Below the pieces are notes generated by a model, which searched no databases, had not been told where the DNA came from, and worked only from the letters and a program-made list of their open reading frames with translations. A DNA stretch of 42,899 nt from the NCBI RefSeq assembly GCF_000340475.1, contig NZ_CM001792.1, positions 144,008 to 186,906 on the forward strand, read 5' to 3'. The position numbers and the translations under genes are program-made. Origin of the DNA: Oceanobacillus kimchii X50 (GTDB lineage Bacteria > Bacillota > Bacilli > Bacillales > Amphibacillaceae). Below are positions 1 through 7,567 of the stretch, one piece after another. Every line of letters begins with the position of its first letter. Within the stretch, counting starts at the first letter, position 1.

Positions 1-47
1 ATGCCGTTTTTTATAAACTATATATTAATGAAAGATTCATTTAATAC

Positions 48-120
48 GAGCCATTAGCTCAGTCGGTAGAGCATCTGACTTTTAATCAGAGGGTCGAAGG
101 TTCGAATCCTTCATGGCTCA
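48..120 (+). tRNA. tRNA-Lys (anticodon TTT)
   Basis: A complete cloverleaf is visible. The 7-bp acceptor stem pairs 48-54 (GAGCCAT) with 113-119 (ATGGCTC), followed by discriminator A120. The anticodon loop CTTTTAA at 79-85 carries TTT at 81-83, which reads lysine codons AAA/AAG. The T arm contains GGTTCGAATCC. The 3' CCA is not encoded, so it must be added after transcription. A strong hairpin follows nine bases later, so this is the last or only tRNA of its transcript. Confidence 0.97.
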
Positions 121-128
121 TCACTAGG

Positions 129-165
129 AACAAACAGGAACGATTAGTCGGACCTGTTTGTTTTT
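129..165 (+). terminator. Intrinsic terminator of tRNA-Lys
   Basis: The arm AACAAACAGG at 129-138 pairs with CCTGTTTGTT at 153-162, followed by T residues to 165. It lies directly downstream of the tRNA and separates it from the mevalonate operon. Confidence 0.85.
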
Positions 166-275
166 GCATATAGAGAAAAGCAGTATGAAAATGCTTTACA
201 GAAGATAAGGAAATAATTGAAAGTTCATTACTTAACACATCTAGGAACTTCTAAATGAAAAGTCATTATATTTCA

Positions 276-284
276 TGTTATAAT
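276..284 (+). promoter_or_regulatory. Extended -10 promoter of the mevalonate operon
   Basis: TG at 276-277 stands one base ahead of a perfect TATAAT at 279-284, an extended -10 element of SigA type. The -35 region 17 bp upstream (TGAAAA at 256-261) is poor, as is common with extended -10 promoters. Transcription would start near 291, giving a leader of about 75 nt before the ATG chosen for mvaA. Confidence 0.6.
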
Positions 285-364
285 TTACATAGTTTAATTT
301 GGGAAACGATCCATTAAAATATTTAGTTCAACTGAACTTCAACAGATTAAAGGATGAGCGGGGA

Positions 365-1654
365 ATGAAATCTTCTAGAATTCCAGGTTTTTATAATATG
401 TCCGTAGACGAAAGACGTAAGTTATTAAAGGATAATTATGATTTAACAGATGAGCAAATGCGTAACTTGTCAAATAATCCTTCATTATCTTTAGACAAAG
501 CTAACAACATGATAGAGAATGTTGTTGGAACGTATGAACTCCCTTTAGGTATGGGATTGAACTTTGTAATAAACGGGAAAGAGTATACCGTACCTATGGC
601 GATTGAAGAAGCTTCTGTTGTAGCATCCGCTAGTCATATAGCAAAAATTGTTAGAAGTGCTGGTGGATTTGAAGCGAAGTCTAGGGAAAGATTAATGATA
701 GGACAGATACAAGTAGTAGGATGTTCTGATTTTAAAGACGCGAAGCAAGCGCTACTTAACCAAAAAGATACTTTGCTAAGCGCAGCTAATGACGCCTATC
801 CAAGTATTGTTAAGCGCGGCGGTGGGACAAGAGACCTCGATGTTCGTATCTTAAATGAAGGTGCAAATTCAACATACTCTCAAATGCTTGTTATGCATAT
901 ATATGTCGATACTTGTGATGCAATGGGGGCGAACATGATCAACACAATGGTGGAAGCCATTGCTCCTATTGTTGAAGAAATAACTGGCGGTAAGGTTTAT
1001 CTTCGAATTTTGTCGAATTATGCTGATCGAAGCTTGGCAAGTGCGAGATGTGTTATTCCTCCTTATCTTTTAACGACTGGTGATTTTACTGGTGAAGAAG
1101 TTAGAGACGGTGTTATACACGCCTACGAATTTGCAGCCTCTGATCCATATCGAGCTGTGACACATAACAAAGGTATCATGAATGGCATTGACTCAATCGT
1201 GATAGCTACAGGGAATGATTGGCGTGCTGTTGAAGCTGGTGCTCATGCATATGCAGCAAAGGACGGCCAATATGGTTCGATGACTACATGGTCTGAAGAT
1301 GAAGCGGGCAATTTAGTTGGCGAAATAGAACTACCAATGTCCGTTGGAATTGTAGGAGGAGCTACCAGGGTACATCCATTAGCTGAGCTTTCTCTTTCTA
1401 TAATGAATATTGAATCTGCAGCTGAACTTGCGGAAGTTATTGTTTCTGTTGGATTAGCGCAGAATCTCGGTGCTTTGAAAGCTTTAGCAACCGACGGAAT
1501 ACAAAAAGGGCATATGGCTCTTCATTCCCGTTCTGTTGCGATTGCTGGAGGGGCTTCAGGGGAGATGATTGATGTGATAGCAAAGAAATTAATAGATCAA
1601 AAAGAAATCCGTGTCGGTAAAGCTAAAGAATTGGTGGAACAGTATAAACAATGA
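365..1654 (+). CDS. mvaA: Class II hydroxymethylglutaryl-CoA reductase
   Basis: Cytoplasmic enzyme that reduces (or oxidises) HMG-CoA to mevalonate, the committed step of the mevalonate route. With the ATG at 365 the product has 429 residues, close to the 428 of the Pseudomonas mevalonii class II enzyme. The class II signatures are present: ENVVGTYELPLGMG near residue 53, PMAIEEAS with the catalytic Glu near 82, NKGIMNGID with Lys269, GNDWRA with Asp285, and KGHMALHSR with His383. The reading frame is open upstream to a TTG at 299, but that would start only about 8 nt after the predicted transcript start; the ATG at 365 has a purine-rich GGATGAGCGGGG before it and fits family length. The stop overlaps the start of mvaK1 by 4 bp (ATGA), which suggests translational coupling. 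Confidence 0.95.
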   Translation: MKSSRIPGFYNMSVDERRKLLKDNYDLTDEQMRNLSNNPSLSLDKANNMIENVVGTYELPLGMGLNFVINGKEYTVPMAIEEASVVASASHIAKIVRSAGGFEAKSRERLMIGQIQVVGCSDFKDAKQALLNQKDTLLSAANDAYPSIVKRGGGTRDLDVRILNEGANSTYSQMLVMHIYVDTCDAMGANMINTMVEAIAPIVEEITGGKVYLRILSNYADRSLASARCVIPPYLLTTGDFTGEEVRDGVIHAYEFAASDPYRAVTHNKGIMNGIDSIVIATGNDWRAVEAGAHAYAAKDGQYGSMTTWSEDEAGNLVGEIELPMSVGIVGGATRVHPLAELSLSIMNIESAAELAEVIVSVGLAQNLGALKALATDGIQKGHMALHSRSVAIAGGASGEMIDVIAKKLIDQKEIRVGKAKELVEQYKQ

Positions 1655-2619
1655 GTTTAGAAAAAGTAACAGCCTCAGAGAAAACAGCTATTGGTGTAGC
1701 TCATAGTAAACTTATTTTAATCGGAGAGCACGCAGTTGTACACGGACAACCAGCGATTGCAATTCCATTTCCTTTAATAGGTGTCGAAACCATTATTGAG
1801 TACGTCCCTGGCACGGTAAAAGTGGACAGTTCTTTTTATCATGGGCCATTACATCATGCTCCTGATTATCTTCAAGGTATTGCTAATTGTGTTGATGAGA
1901 CACTTGCATATCTTGAAATTCCTAATGAGGACTTGCTGATTCGTATTAATTCCTCGATTCCACCTGGTAAAGGTCTAGGTTCCAGTGCATCTGTAGCGAT
2001 ATCTGTGATACGTTCCTTATTTGATTATGCAGAGCGTTCGCACACAACAGAGGAACTTTTGCGTCTAGCTAATGTAGCAGAAACGTATGCTCATGGTGAC
2101 CCGAGCGGATTAGATACGCTTACGATTACCTCTAATTTACCGGTATGGTTTGAAAAAGATAATCCAGTCGATTATATCGAGCTTGGAGAAGACCTGCATT
2201 TTATAGTCGCTGACTCTGGTCGAGTTGGAGATACAAGAACCTCGGTTGAATCTGTTGCTCAGCTTTTAAAAATGGCTCCAAAACGAATACATGCGAAAAT
2301 AGAACGTATCGGAGAATTAACACATTATGCAAAAGAAGCATTAGAAAAAGCGAGTAAGCAATTTCTGGGACAATTGCTGAATGAAGCGCAAAAAGAACTC
2401 GAAGCTCTTGGTGTTAGTGATGCTGGATTAAATAAATTAATTCACCTTGCACGGGAAGAAGGAGCTTTAGGTGCCAAGCTAACCGGTGGCGGAAATGGTG
2501 GTTGTATAATTGCATTAGCACAAAATGAAGTGCATTCGAAACAATTAGCGGAGAAACTTCGTAAGTTTGGTGCTAATTCGGTTTGGCCATTCGTGTTGAA
2601 GAAGCAAAGTAAGTCTTAA
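1651..2619 (+). CDS. mvaK1: Mevalonate kinase
   Basis: GHMP-family kinase that phosphorylates mevalonate to 5-phosphomevalonate using ATP. The 322-residue product begins with the substrate-entry motif KLILIGEHAVVHG (residues about 20-32), has the GHMP phosphate loop PPGKGLGSSAS near 104-114, and the C-terminal GHMP motif KLTGGGNGGC near 278-287. It is the second gene of the operon and its ATG overlaps the mvaA stop. The length and motif order are normal for bacterial MvaK1. Position between mvaA and mvaD and the HAVVHG motif separate it from phosphomevalonate kinase. Confidence 0.95.
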   Translation: MSLEKVTASEKTAIGVAHSKLILIGEHAVVHGQPAIAIPFPLIGVETIIEYVPGTVKVDSSFYHGPLHHAPDYLQGIANCVDETLAYLEIPNEDLLIRINSSIPPGKGLGSSASVAISVIRSLFDYAERSHTTEELLRLANVAETYAHGDPSGLDTLTITSNLPVWFEKDNPVDYIELGEDLHFIVADSGRVGDTRTSVESVAQLLKMAPKRIHAKIERIGELTHYAKEALEKASKQFLGQLLNEAQKELEALGVSDAGLNKLIHLAREEGALGAKLTGGGNGGCIIALAQNEVHSKQLAEKLRKFGANSVWPFVLKKQSKS

Positions 2620-2643
2620 CGAGAAGATTGAAGGAGTAATTCA

Positions 2644-3618
2644 ATGAAAGCAACAGCAAAGGCGCATACAAATATCGCATTGATAAAATATTGGGGAAAG
2701 CGAAATGAACCAATTATATTACCAACAAATAGTAACCTATCTCTAACGTTAGATGGGTTTTCTACTGTAACTACAGTTCATTTTCAAGAAGAATTAAGTT
2801 CAGATGAGTTTATTTTAAATGATAAATTGATAGAAGATGAAGCAAGTAAACGTGTGACAGGGTTCTTAAATAAAGTCAGAGCGATGGCAGGCAAAGATAT
2901 GTATGCTAGAATTCATTCTTTAAACCATGTTCCGACTGCAGCGGGATTTGCGTCTTCTGCTTCAGGTTTTGCTGCTTTAGCTGCAGCTAGCACGAAAGCA
3001 ATCGGCTTAGAATTAAATGATACGGAACTATCTATATTAACGAGACAAGGCTCTGGTTCAGCATGTCGTTCTATCTATGGTGGTTTTGTCGAATGGCAAA
3101 TGGGAGAGGAAGAAGATGGGTCTGATTCTTATGCAGTACCTATTGCTTCAAAAGATCATTGGGACATTCGTGTTGCTGCTGTCGTTCTTTCAGCGACGGA
3201 GAAGAAAGTATCCAGTCGAGATGGAATGAGAAGAACCGTGGAAACTTCTCCTTTTTATGATGGATGGTTACAACAAACACCAAAAGATTTGGAAGAGATA
3301 AAAACAGCTATTCATGATAAAGACTTTGAAAAGACGGGGAGTATTGCAGAAGCGAATTGTATGAGAATGCATGCAACTACATTAGGCGCAAACCCTCCTT
3401 TTACGTATTGGCAAGACACGACGATGCGTGTTATGCAAACTGTACAACAGATGAGAGAAGAAGGAATCCCTGCTTACTTTACCATTGATGCTGGACCGAA
3501 TGTGAAAGTGTTGTACTTACCAGAAGATGAACGGAAAGTGAAACAAAAACTTGAGCAGATTGCCGGTGTAGAGGATGTAATCGTTAGTAAGCCAGGAAAA
3601 GGAATAAGCTATTTGTAG
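2644..3618 (+). CDS. mvaD: Diphosphomevalonate decarboxylase
   Basis: ATP-dependent decarboxylase that converts mevalonate 5-diphosphate to isopentenyl diphosphate. The 324-residue protein shows the family hallmarks: KYWGKRNE near residue 16 followed by LPTNSNLSLTL, the loop PTAAGFASSASGFAALAAA near 98-116, and GSGSACRSIYGGFVEW near 137-152. The C-terminal half carries YFTIDAGPNVKVLY. A ribosome site (GAAGGAGTAATTCA) lies just before the ATG, and only 24 bp separate it from mvaK1. No anomaly is visible in the sequence. Confidence 0.96.
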   Translation: MKATAKAHTNIALIKYWGKRNEPIILPTNSNLSLTLDGFSTVTTVHFQEELSSDEFILNDKLIEDEASKRVTGFLNKVRAMAGKDMYARIHSLNHVPTAAGFASSASGFAALAAASTKAIGLELNDTELSILTRQGSGSACRSIYGGFVEWQMGEEEDGSDSYAVPIASKDHWDIRVAAVVLSATEKKVSSRDGMRRTVETSPFYDGWLQQTPKDLEEIKTAIHDKDFEKTGSIAEANCMRMHATTLGANPPFTYWQDTTMRVMQTVQQMREEGIPAYFTIDAGPNVKVLYLPEDERKVKQKLEQIAGVEDVIVSKPGKGISYL

Positions 3619-3630
3619 GGGTTGGACAAG

Positions 3631-4736
3631 TTGAGTAAGAGACAATTGACCGTTAAAGTGCCAGGAAAACTAATGATTGCTGGAGAGTTTGCTGTGTTAG
3701 AACCTTATCAAAAACTTGCAGTAATGGCAGTCAATCGATACGTTTATGCGACCATAGCTGACTCGGAAAATTATAAACTTTCTCTTGAAAACTATGGATT
3801 ACATGATATTGCTTGGACTTACCAAACAGGTACTGTAAATATACAATCGGATGATGAACGATTTTCTTTTGTGAAGGATGCTATCCACCTTACGTGTACG
3901 TATTTAGAAGAACAAAACACAACAATTACTCCTTTTCATTTATCAACTCGAAGTGAATTAGATGATGCTTCTGGTGTGAAATATGGTCTGGGATCGAGTG
4001 CGGCAATTGTAACATCTGTTGTTTCAGCAATCCTACGATTTGTAGCTCCACGTTACGCAACGAAGGAGATTATTTTTCGTTTAGCTGCGTTGTCACATGT
4101 TTGCACACAAGGTAATGGATCTGGTGCAGATATTGCAGCTTCCACATATGGCGGTTTTCGTCAATATAGTTCTTTTCAAGCAGATTGGTTATTGAATACA
4201 TATCAAAATGCTTTAACTATTTCAGAAGTTGTAGATATGGAGTGGAAGTATTATCAATCTGAAAATATTCGAGTACCTGATTTTTAAATGTTTGTGTAGG
4301 TTGGACAGGTACTGCTGCATCAACGAAGAACCTGGTTCAACAAATACGCTTATTAAAAGTGAATGATTTAGATGCATATGAACATTTTCTGCAAAGTAGT
4401 AAACAGGCAGTGCGGCTATTTTTAGAAGGAATGAATAGAGAGAATCTTGACATGTTGATAAATGGTGTAAGAAAGAATCGACAAGCATTAGCGCGTGTAG
4501 GTGAAAAAGCTAATACACCAATTGAAACATCGATGCTGACAAAATTATGTGATGTTGCTGAACAGTTAGGCGGTGCTGGAAAGCCATCAGGTGCTGGTGG
4601 TGGAGATTGTGGTATTGCATTTATGTACTCTAAAGATCAAGTAGAGAATCTTTTTCATTCCTGGAAAGAAGTTGGAATCAAGCCCTTAACATTACAGCCT
4701 TCATTAGAAGGTGAACATGTTGTTATCAATGAATAA
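3631..4736 (+). pseudogene. mvaK2: Phosphomevalonate kinase, one-base frameshift
   Basis: GHMP kinase that makes mevalonate 5-diphosphate, completing the four-gene pathway. The N-terminal part has VKVPGKLMIAGEFAVLEP, the phosphate loop GLGSSAAIVTSVV and GNGSGADIAASTYGGF. The frame then stops at 4285-4287 just after VPDF, within a run of five T (4281-4285). In the +2 frame the protein continues without a gap as LNVCVGWTGTAASTKNL and ends with GAGKPSGAGGGDCGIAF, a normal family C-terminus. Six T instead of five would restore one frame of 368 residues, the usual length. The start is taken as TTG 3631, 9 nt after AGGGG; TTG 3622 lies too close to that site. Because the other pathway genes are intact, a sequencing undercall is more likely than gene loss. 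Confidence 0.85.
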
Positions 4737-4746
4737 TAAAACTCAT

Positions 4747-4784
4747 AAAAAAGACATTCCGACAATTTATGTGGATGTCTTTTT
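4747..4784 (+). terminator. Terminator of the mevalonate operon
   Basis: AAAAAAGACAT before 4757 pairs with ATGTCTTTTT at 4775-4784, with an extra CC/GG pairing inside the loop. It lies 11 bp after the mvaK2 stop. The A-rich left arm may also serve the convergent small gene to its right. Confidence 0.85.
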
Positions 4785-4804
4785 ACCCTTTTATTATCTC
4801 TTTA

Positions 4805-4954
4805 TTATAATTCTTTTTCATAATCATTCATTAGTTGGTCTAGCTTCATGCTTGTTGATATTACAGTATCTGAGGTAAGATCGTATTTCCCATATAGATC
4901 AAGCATCTCTCTCCTACATTGCTCGATTTCCTCAAATAATGTGTGTTTATCCAC
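4805..4954 (-). CDS. Spo0E-family aspartyl-phosphate phosphatase, small
   Basis: A 49-residue protein that resembles Spo0E/YisI/YnzD-type phosphatases, which remove phosphate from Spo0A~P and so delay sporulation. The family signature is visible at the C-terminus: S(T)SMKLDQLMNDY, that is SxxLDxLI-like followed by Y, preceded by a helix rich in Glu/Arg (LFEEIEQCRREMLDLYGKY). The GTG start at 4954 is chosen because AAAGGAGGGT lies 6 nt upstream on the minus strand; the longer frame upstream of it has no ribosome site. It stands alone, convergent to the mevalonate operon and divergent from sigW. The family is common in Bacillaceae; the target is not provable from sequence. Confidence 0.8.
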   Translation of the reverse strand: MDKHTLFEEIEQCRREMLDLYGKYDLTSDTVISTSMKLDQLMNDYEKEL

Positions 4955-5042
4955 AAAATTACCCTCCTTTTTAGTATAATACTTACTATATACCCTTTCT
5001 TTTAAATTCATAAACAGTTTGTTGAATTTTTTTATAAAAAAA

Positions 5043-5069
5043 TGAAACCTAATGCAGATGGAATTCGTA
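5043..5069 (+). promoter_or_regulatory. SigW-type autoregulatory promoter of sigW
   Basis: TGAAAC at 5043-5048 and CGTA at 5066-5069 match the two elements of ECF SigW promoters (TGAAAC, about 16 bp, CGTA); the spacer here is 17 bp. A 35-bp distance to the sigW ATG leaves a short leader with its ribosome site. This predicts positive autoregulation as known in Bacillus subtilis. Confidence 0.85.
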
Positions 5070-5103
5070 CAATGAGTACCGCATGGATAGCGGAGGTAGT
5101 CAA

Positions 5104-5667
5104 ATGGATCAATTTATCATAGAAAAGATTAAACAAGTAAAAAAAGGAGATCAATCCGCATTTGCTGAAGTGGTTTCCTTTTACCAAAACAAAATATTTC
5201 AGCATTGTTATCGTATGCTCGGTAACAAACATGAAGCGGAGGACATAGCGCAGGAGGCTTTTATTAGAGCGTATATAAATATAGATTCGTTTGATGAAAA
5301 ACGTAAATTTTCAACCTGGTTGTATCGTATTGCAACGAATCTAACGATTGACCGTATACGAAAGAGAAAGCCAGATTACTATTTAGATGCCGAGGTTAAG
5401 GGAACAGAAGGATTAGATATGTATTCCCAATTGGCAAGCACAGAACGCCTTCCAGGTGAAGAAGTAGAGAGTAGAGAGCTACAACGATATATACAACACG
5501 AGATATCACAATTACCAGCAAAATATCGGAGTATTATTATGCTTCGTTATTTAGAGGAATTCTCTTTACAAGAAATAAGTGAAATACTCGACGTCCCTTT
5601 GGGGACAGTGAAAACGAGAATTCATCGGGGAAGGGAAGCCCTAAGAAAGAGGCTTCGACATGTGTAA
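5104..5667 (+). CDS. sigW: ECF RNA polymerase sigma factor SigW
   Basis: Extracytoplasmic-function sigma factor that directs the envelope-stress and antimicrobial-peptide regulon. With the ATG at 5104, which has GGAGG 7 nt upstream, the protein has 187 residues, the same as B. subtilis SigW. Region 2 contains MLGNKHEAEDIAQEAFIRAY and FSTWLYRIATNLTIDRIRK; region 4 contains YLEEFSLQEISEILDVPLGTVKTRIHRGREALRK. The DYYLDAEVKGTEGL linker is nearly that of B. subtilis SigW. It is followed 15 bp later by its anti-sigma gene, and has a matching SigW promoter upstream. No defect is visible. Confidence 0.95.
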   Translation: MDQFIIEKIKQVKKGDQSAFAEVVSFYQNKIFQHCYRMLGNKHEAEDIAQEAFIRAYINIDSFDEKRKFSTWLYRIATNLTIDRIRKRKPDYYLDAEVKGTEGLDMYSQLASTERLPGEEVESRELQRYIQHEISQLPAKYRSIIMLRYLEEFSLQEISEILDVPLGTVKTRIHRGREALRKRLRHV

Positions 5668-5682
5668 AGGAGCGTGTTCGAC

Positions 5683-6323
5683 GTGAGTTGCAATAAGGAT
5701 TATTTAAATTTAATGCATATATATTTAGATGGAGATATCTCAAGAGAAGATGAGTCGAGACTGCGTAGGCATCTTGAAGATTGTGAATCCTGTCAAAAAC
5801 ATTTTCATGAATTAAATCGTACGATAACGTTAATGTGTAGTGCTGAACGAGTAGAAGCACCAGAAGGGTTTACCGAAAATGTAATGGAGAATCTACCATC
5901 AGAGAAGAAGACAGTAAAGTATCGACGCTGGTTCAAACTTCATCCAATGTGGACAGCGGCTGCTATTTTCTTGTTTTGATGGCTGGAGGTATGATTTCTA
6001 CTTGGACGCAATCTACTGACCAGCTTGTTGTCTCTGCTCAAAATGAATTGATTGTTGAAGGAGATACAGTGATTGTGCCAGCTGGCGTTACTGTTCCGGG
6101 AGACGTATTGGTGAAAAATGGTGATTTATTGTTATTAGGAACAGTTGACGGTGATGTTACTATTTTTAATGGAAAAATTCTTGATAATGATGCAGAAATG
6201 AATGGAGAAGGGTTAATGGCCTCAGTTGGAGGAGTAAATGGTGAGTTAGAGACAATTGATCGAATGTTTGAGTGGATTTGGTATAATATTAAAAACTTCT
6301 TCAAAGGCGTATTCTCTTTTTAA
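5683..6323 (+). pseudogene. rsiW: Anti-sigma-W factor RsiW, one-base frameshift
   Basis: Membrane anti-sigma factor that holds SigW until cleaved by PrsW, RasP and Clp proteases (known from B. subtilis). The N-terminal zinc anti-sigma domain has H-x3-C-x2-C (HLEDCESC) near residues 31-38. The frame then stops at 5977-5979, right in the transmembrane segment WTAAAIFLF; in the next frame the protein goes on with [11 protein letters not shown] and an extracytoplasmic domain ([18 protein letters not shown]...). The break lies in a T4 run at 5974-5977 where T5 would restore 213 residues. GTG 5683 is taken as start because AAAGGAG (5666-5672) is 10 nt upstream. Loss of RsiW would leave SigW constitutively active, so a sequence error is the simpler reading. 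Confidence 0.85.
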
Positions 6324-6338
6324 TTATATAATTGGAGT

Positions 6339-6383
6339 AAATAGTATCTGAGTATCAACATGGTATTTGGATACTATTTATTT
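6339..6383 (+). terminator. Hairpin after rsiW
   Basis: AAATAGTATC (6339-6348) pairs perfectly with GATACTATTT (6370-6379) around a 21-nt loop, then ATTT. The T-tract is weak, so termination efficiency is uncertain, but the position just after rsiW fits a sigW operon end. Confidence 0.55.
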
Positions 6384-6639
6384 GATTATGTATATTAAAG
6401 TTTAAATTCTTTAATAGGATAGTTTGTGTGAAATCCGAATGTTGTATTGTTAGATTTTCATTGTAGTCGGTCGCTTTTTAGAGGCATCAGCATTAAACTT
6501 TCGAGGAAAAGAAATAAAACTTGGGGATTGTTAGGTCGACTCTTATGTAAATAAAATATTAGATAAATCTATTACTACCCCCATTAATAAAAAAGCAAGC
6601 TCGAAATCACTTACGCAAGGGTCTAAATCATCTGTTTTA
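6384..6639. other. Gene-free stretch between rsiW and the cdaA promoter
   Basis: No ORF with a ribosome site, no hairpin with a T-tract and no recognisable mobile element were seen. The middle part (about 6450-6540) is slightly richer in GC than its surroundings but encodes no protein I recognise in any frame. Confidence 0.4.
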
Positions 6640-6648
6640 TGTTATAAT
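6640..6648 (+). promoter_or_regulatory. Extended -10 promoter ahead of cdaA
   Basis: TGTTATAAT at 6640-6648 is the same extended -10 element seen before mvaA. No good -35 is visible. Transcription from about 6655 would leave a 90-nt leader before cdaA and serve cdaA-cdaR-glmM independently of SigW. Confidence 0.5.
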
Positions 6649-6745
6649 TATTAACGTTCGATACATGAAATTTGTAAATAAGGAAAAGAATGTAAAGTAG
6701 GCTTTTTTGACATAGATAAATTAAACTGGCAAAGGATGTGTGGGC

Positions 6746-7567
6746 ATGCTTGATGGGGGATTTGACATATTAAATCTGTTACGTATTGGCGTAGATATAG
6801 CTCTCGTCTGGTATGTATTATATAAATTAATAATGCTAATCAGAGGCACAAAAGCAATTCAATTATTGAAAGGGATTGCTGTAGTGATTATTGTATGGGG
6901 AGTAAGTATACTTCTTAATCTCCAAACAATCCAGTTTTTCACAAATCAAATTATTAGTTGGGGACTTATCGTAATTATAATACTTTTCCAGCCAGAATTA
7001 AGGCGAGCGCTCGAGCAACTTGGCAGAGGAAATTTATTTGTTCGAAGTGCTAAGTCACAAGAAGAAATAATTCAAAATGATATAAATGCCATTTTACAAT
7101 CCTGTAACTATATGGCAAAACGAAGAATCGGGGCGCTTATATCGATCGAGAAAGAAACTGGAATTGGTGATTATGCTGAGACAGGAATCCCTATAAATGG
7201 TAAGCTTTCTCATCAATTACTTACAAATATTTTTACTCCAAATACGCCATTACATGACGGAGCAGTAATTATAAAAGAAGGAGAAATTTCCGCCGCGGCT
7301 TGCTACTTGCCATTATCGGAAAGCCCTTTTATTTCAAAGGAGCTAGGAACAAGACACCGTGCAGCAATGGGGATTAGTGAAGTAACCGATGCATTAACGA
7401 TTGTTGTTTCAGAGGAAACAGGGGCAATTTCGTTCACGAAGAACGGGGAGCTACATCGAGAAGTTGATCAAGAAAAGTTAGGAGATATGTTGGCTACACA
7501 TATGTCGATAGCTCCTAAATCCTCTGAAAAGAAATCGTGGAAACGGAGGACCGATAAAGATGGATAA
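6746..7567 (+). CDS. cdaA: Diadenylate cyclase CdaA
   Basis: Membrane-bound synthase that makes cyclic di-AMP from two ATP. From the ATG at 6746 (AAAGGA nine nt upstream; the GTG at 6740 is too close) it has 273 residues. Three transmembrane helices occupy about residues 10-80, followed by QPELRRALEQLGRG and the DAC domain. The catalytic motifs fall at DGA 171-173 and RHR 203-205, the same numbers as in B. subtilis CdaA. NTPLHDGAVI and SKELGTRHRAA are intact. It overlaps cdaR by 8 bp and lies in the conserved cdaA-cdaR-glmM order, where CdaR and GlmM are known regulators of its activity. Confidence 0.96.
   Translation: MLDGGFDILNLLRIGVDIALVWYVLYKLIMLIRGTKAIQLLKGIAVVIIVWGVSILLNLQTIQFFTNQIISWGLIVIIILFQPELRRALEQLGRGNLFVRSAKSQEEIIQNDINAILQSCNYMAKRRIGALISIEKETGIGDYAETGIPINGKLSHQLLTNIFTPNTPLHDGAVIIKEGEISAAACYLPLSESPFISKELGTRHRAAMGISEVTDALTIVVSEETGAISFTKNGELHREVDQEKLGDMLATHMSIAPKSSEKKSWKRRTDKDG

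Noticed and set aside
299..364. TTG at 299 as the start of mvaA
   Set aside because: It would start about 8 nt after the predicted transcript start with no room for a ribosome site, and adds 22 residues beyond the family length.
4222..4488. An 88-codon minus-strand frame inside mvaK2
   Set aside because: Lies entirely opposite the mvaK2 coding sequence and has no ribosome site or domain.
3631..4736. Programmed frameshifting in mvaK2 and the other broken genes
   Set aside because: The runs are only four to six bases, without a consistent slippery heptamer or stimulatory structure, and occur in unrelated genes; sequence error explains them better.
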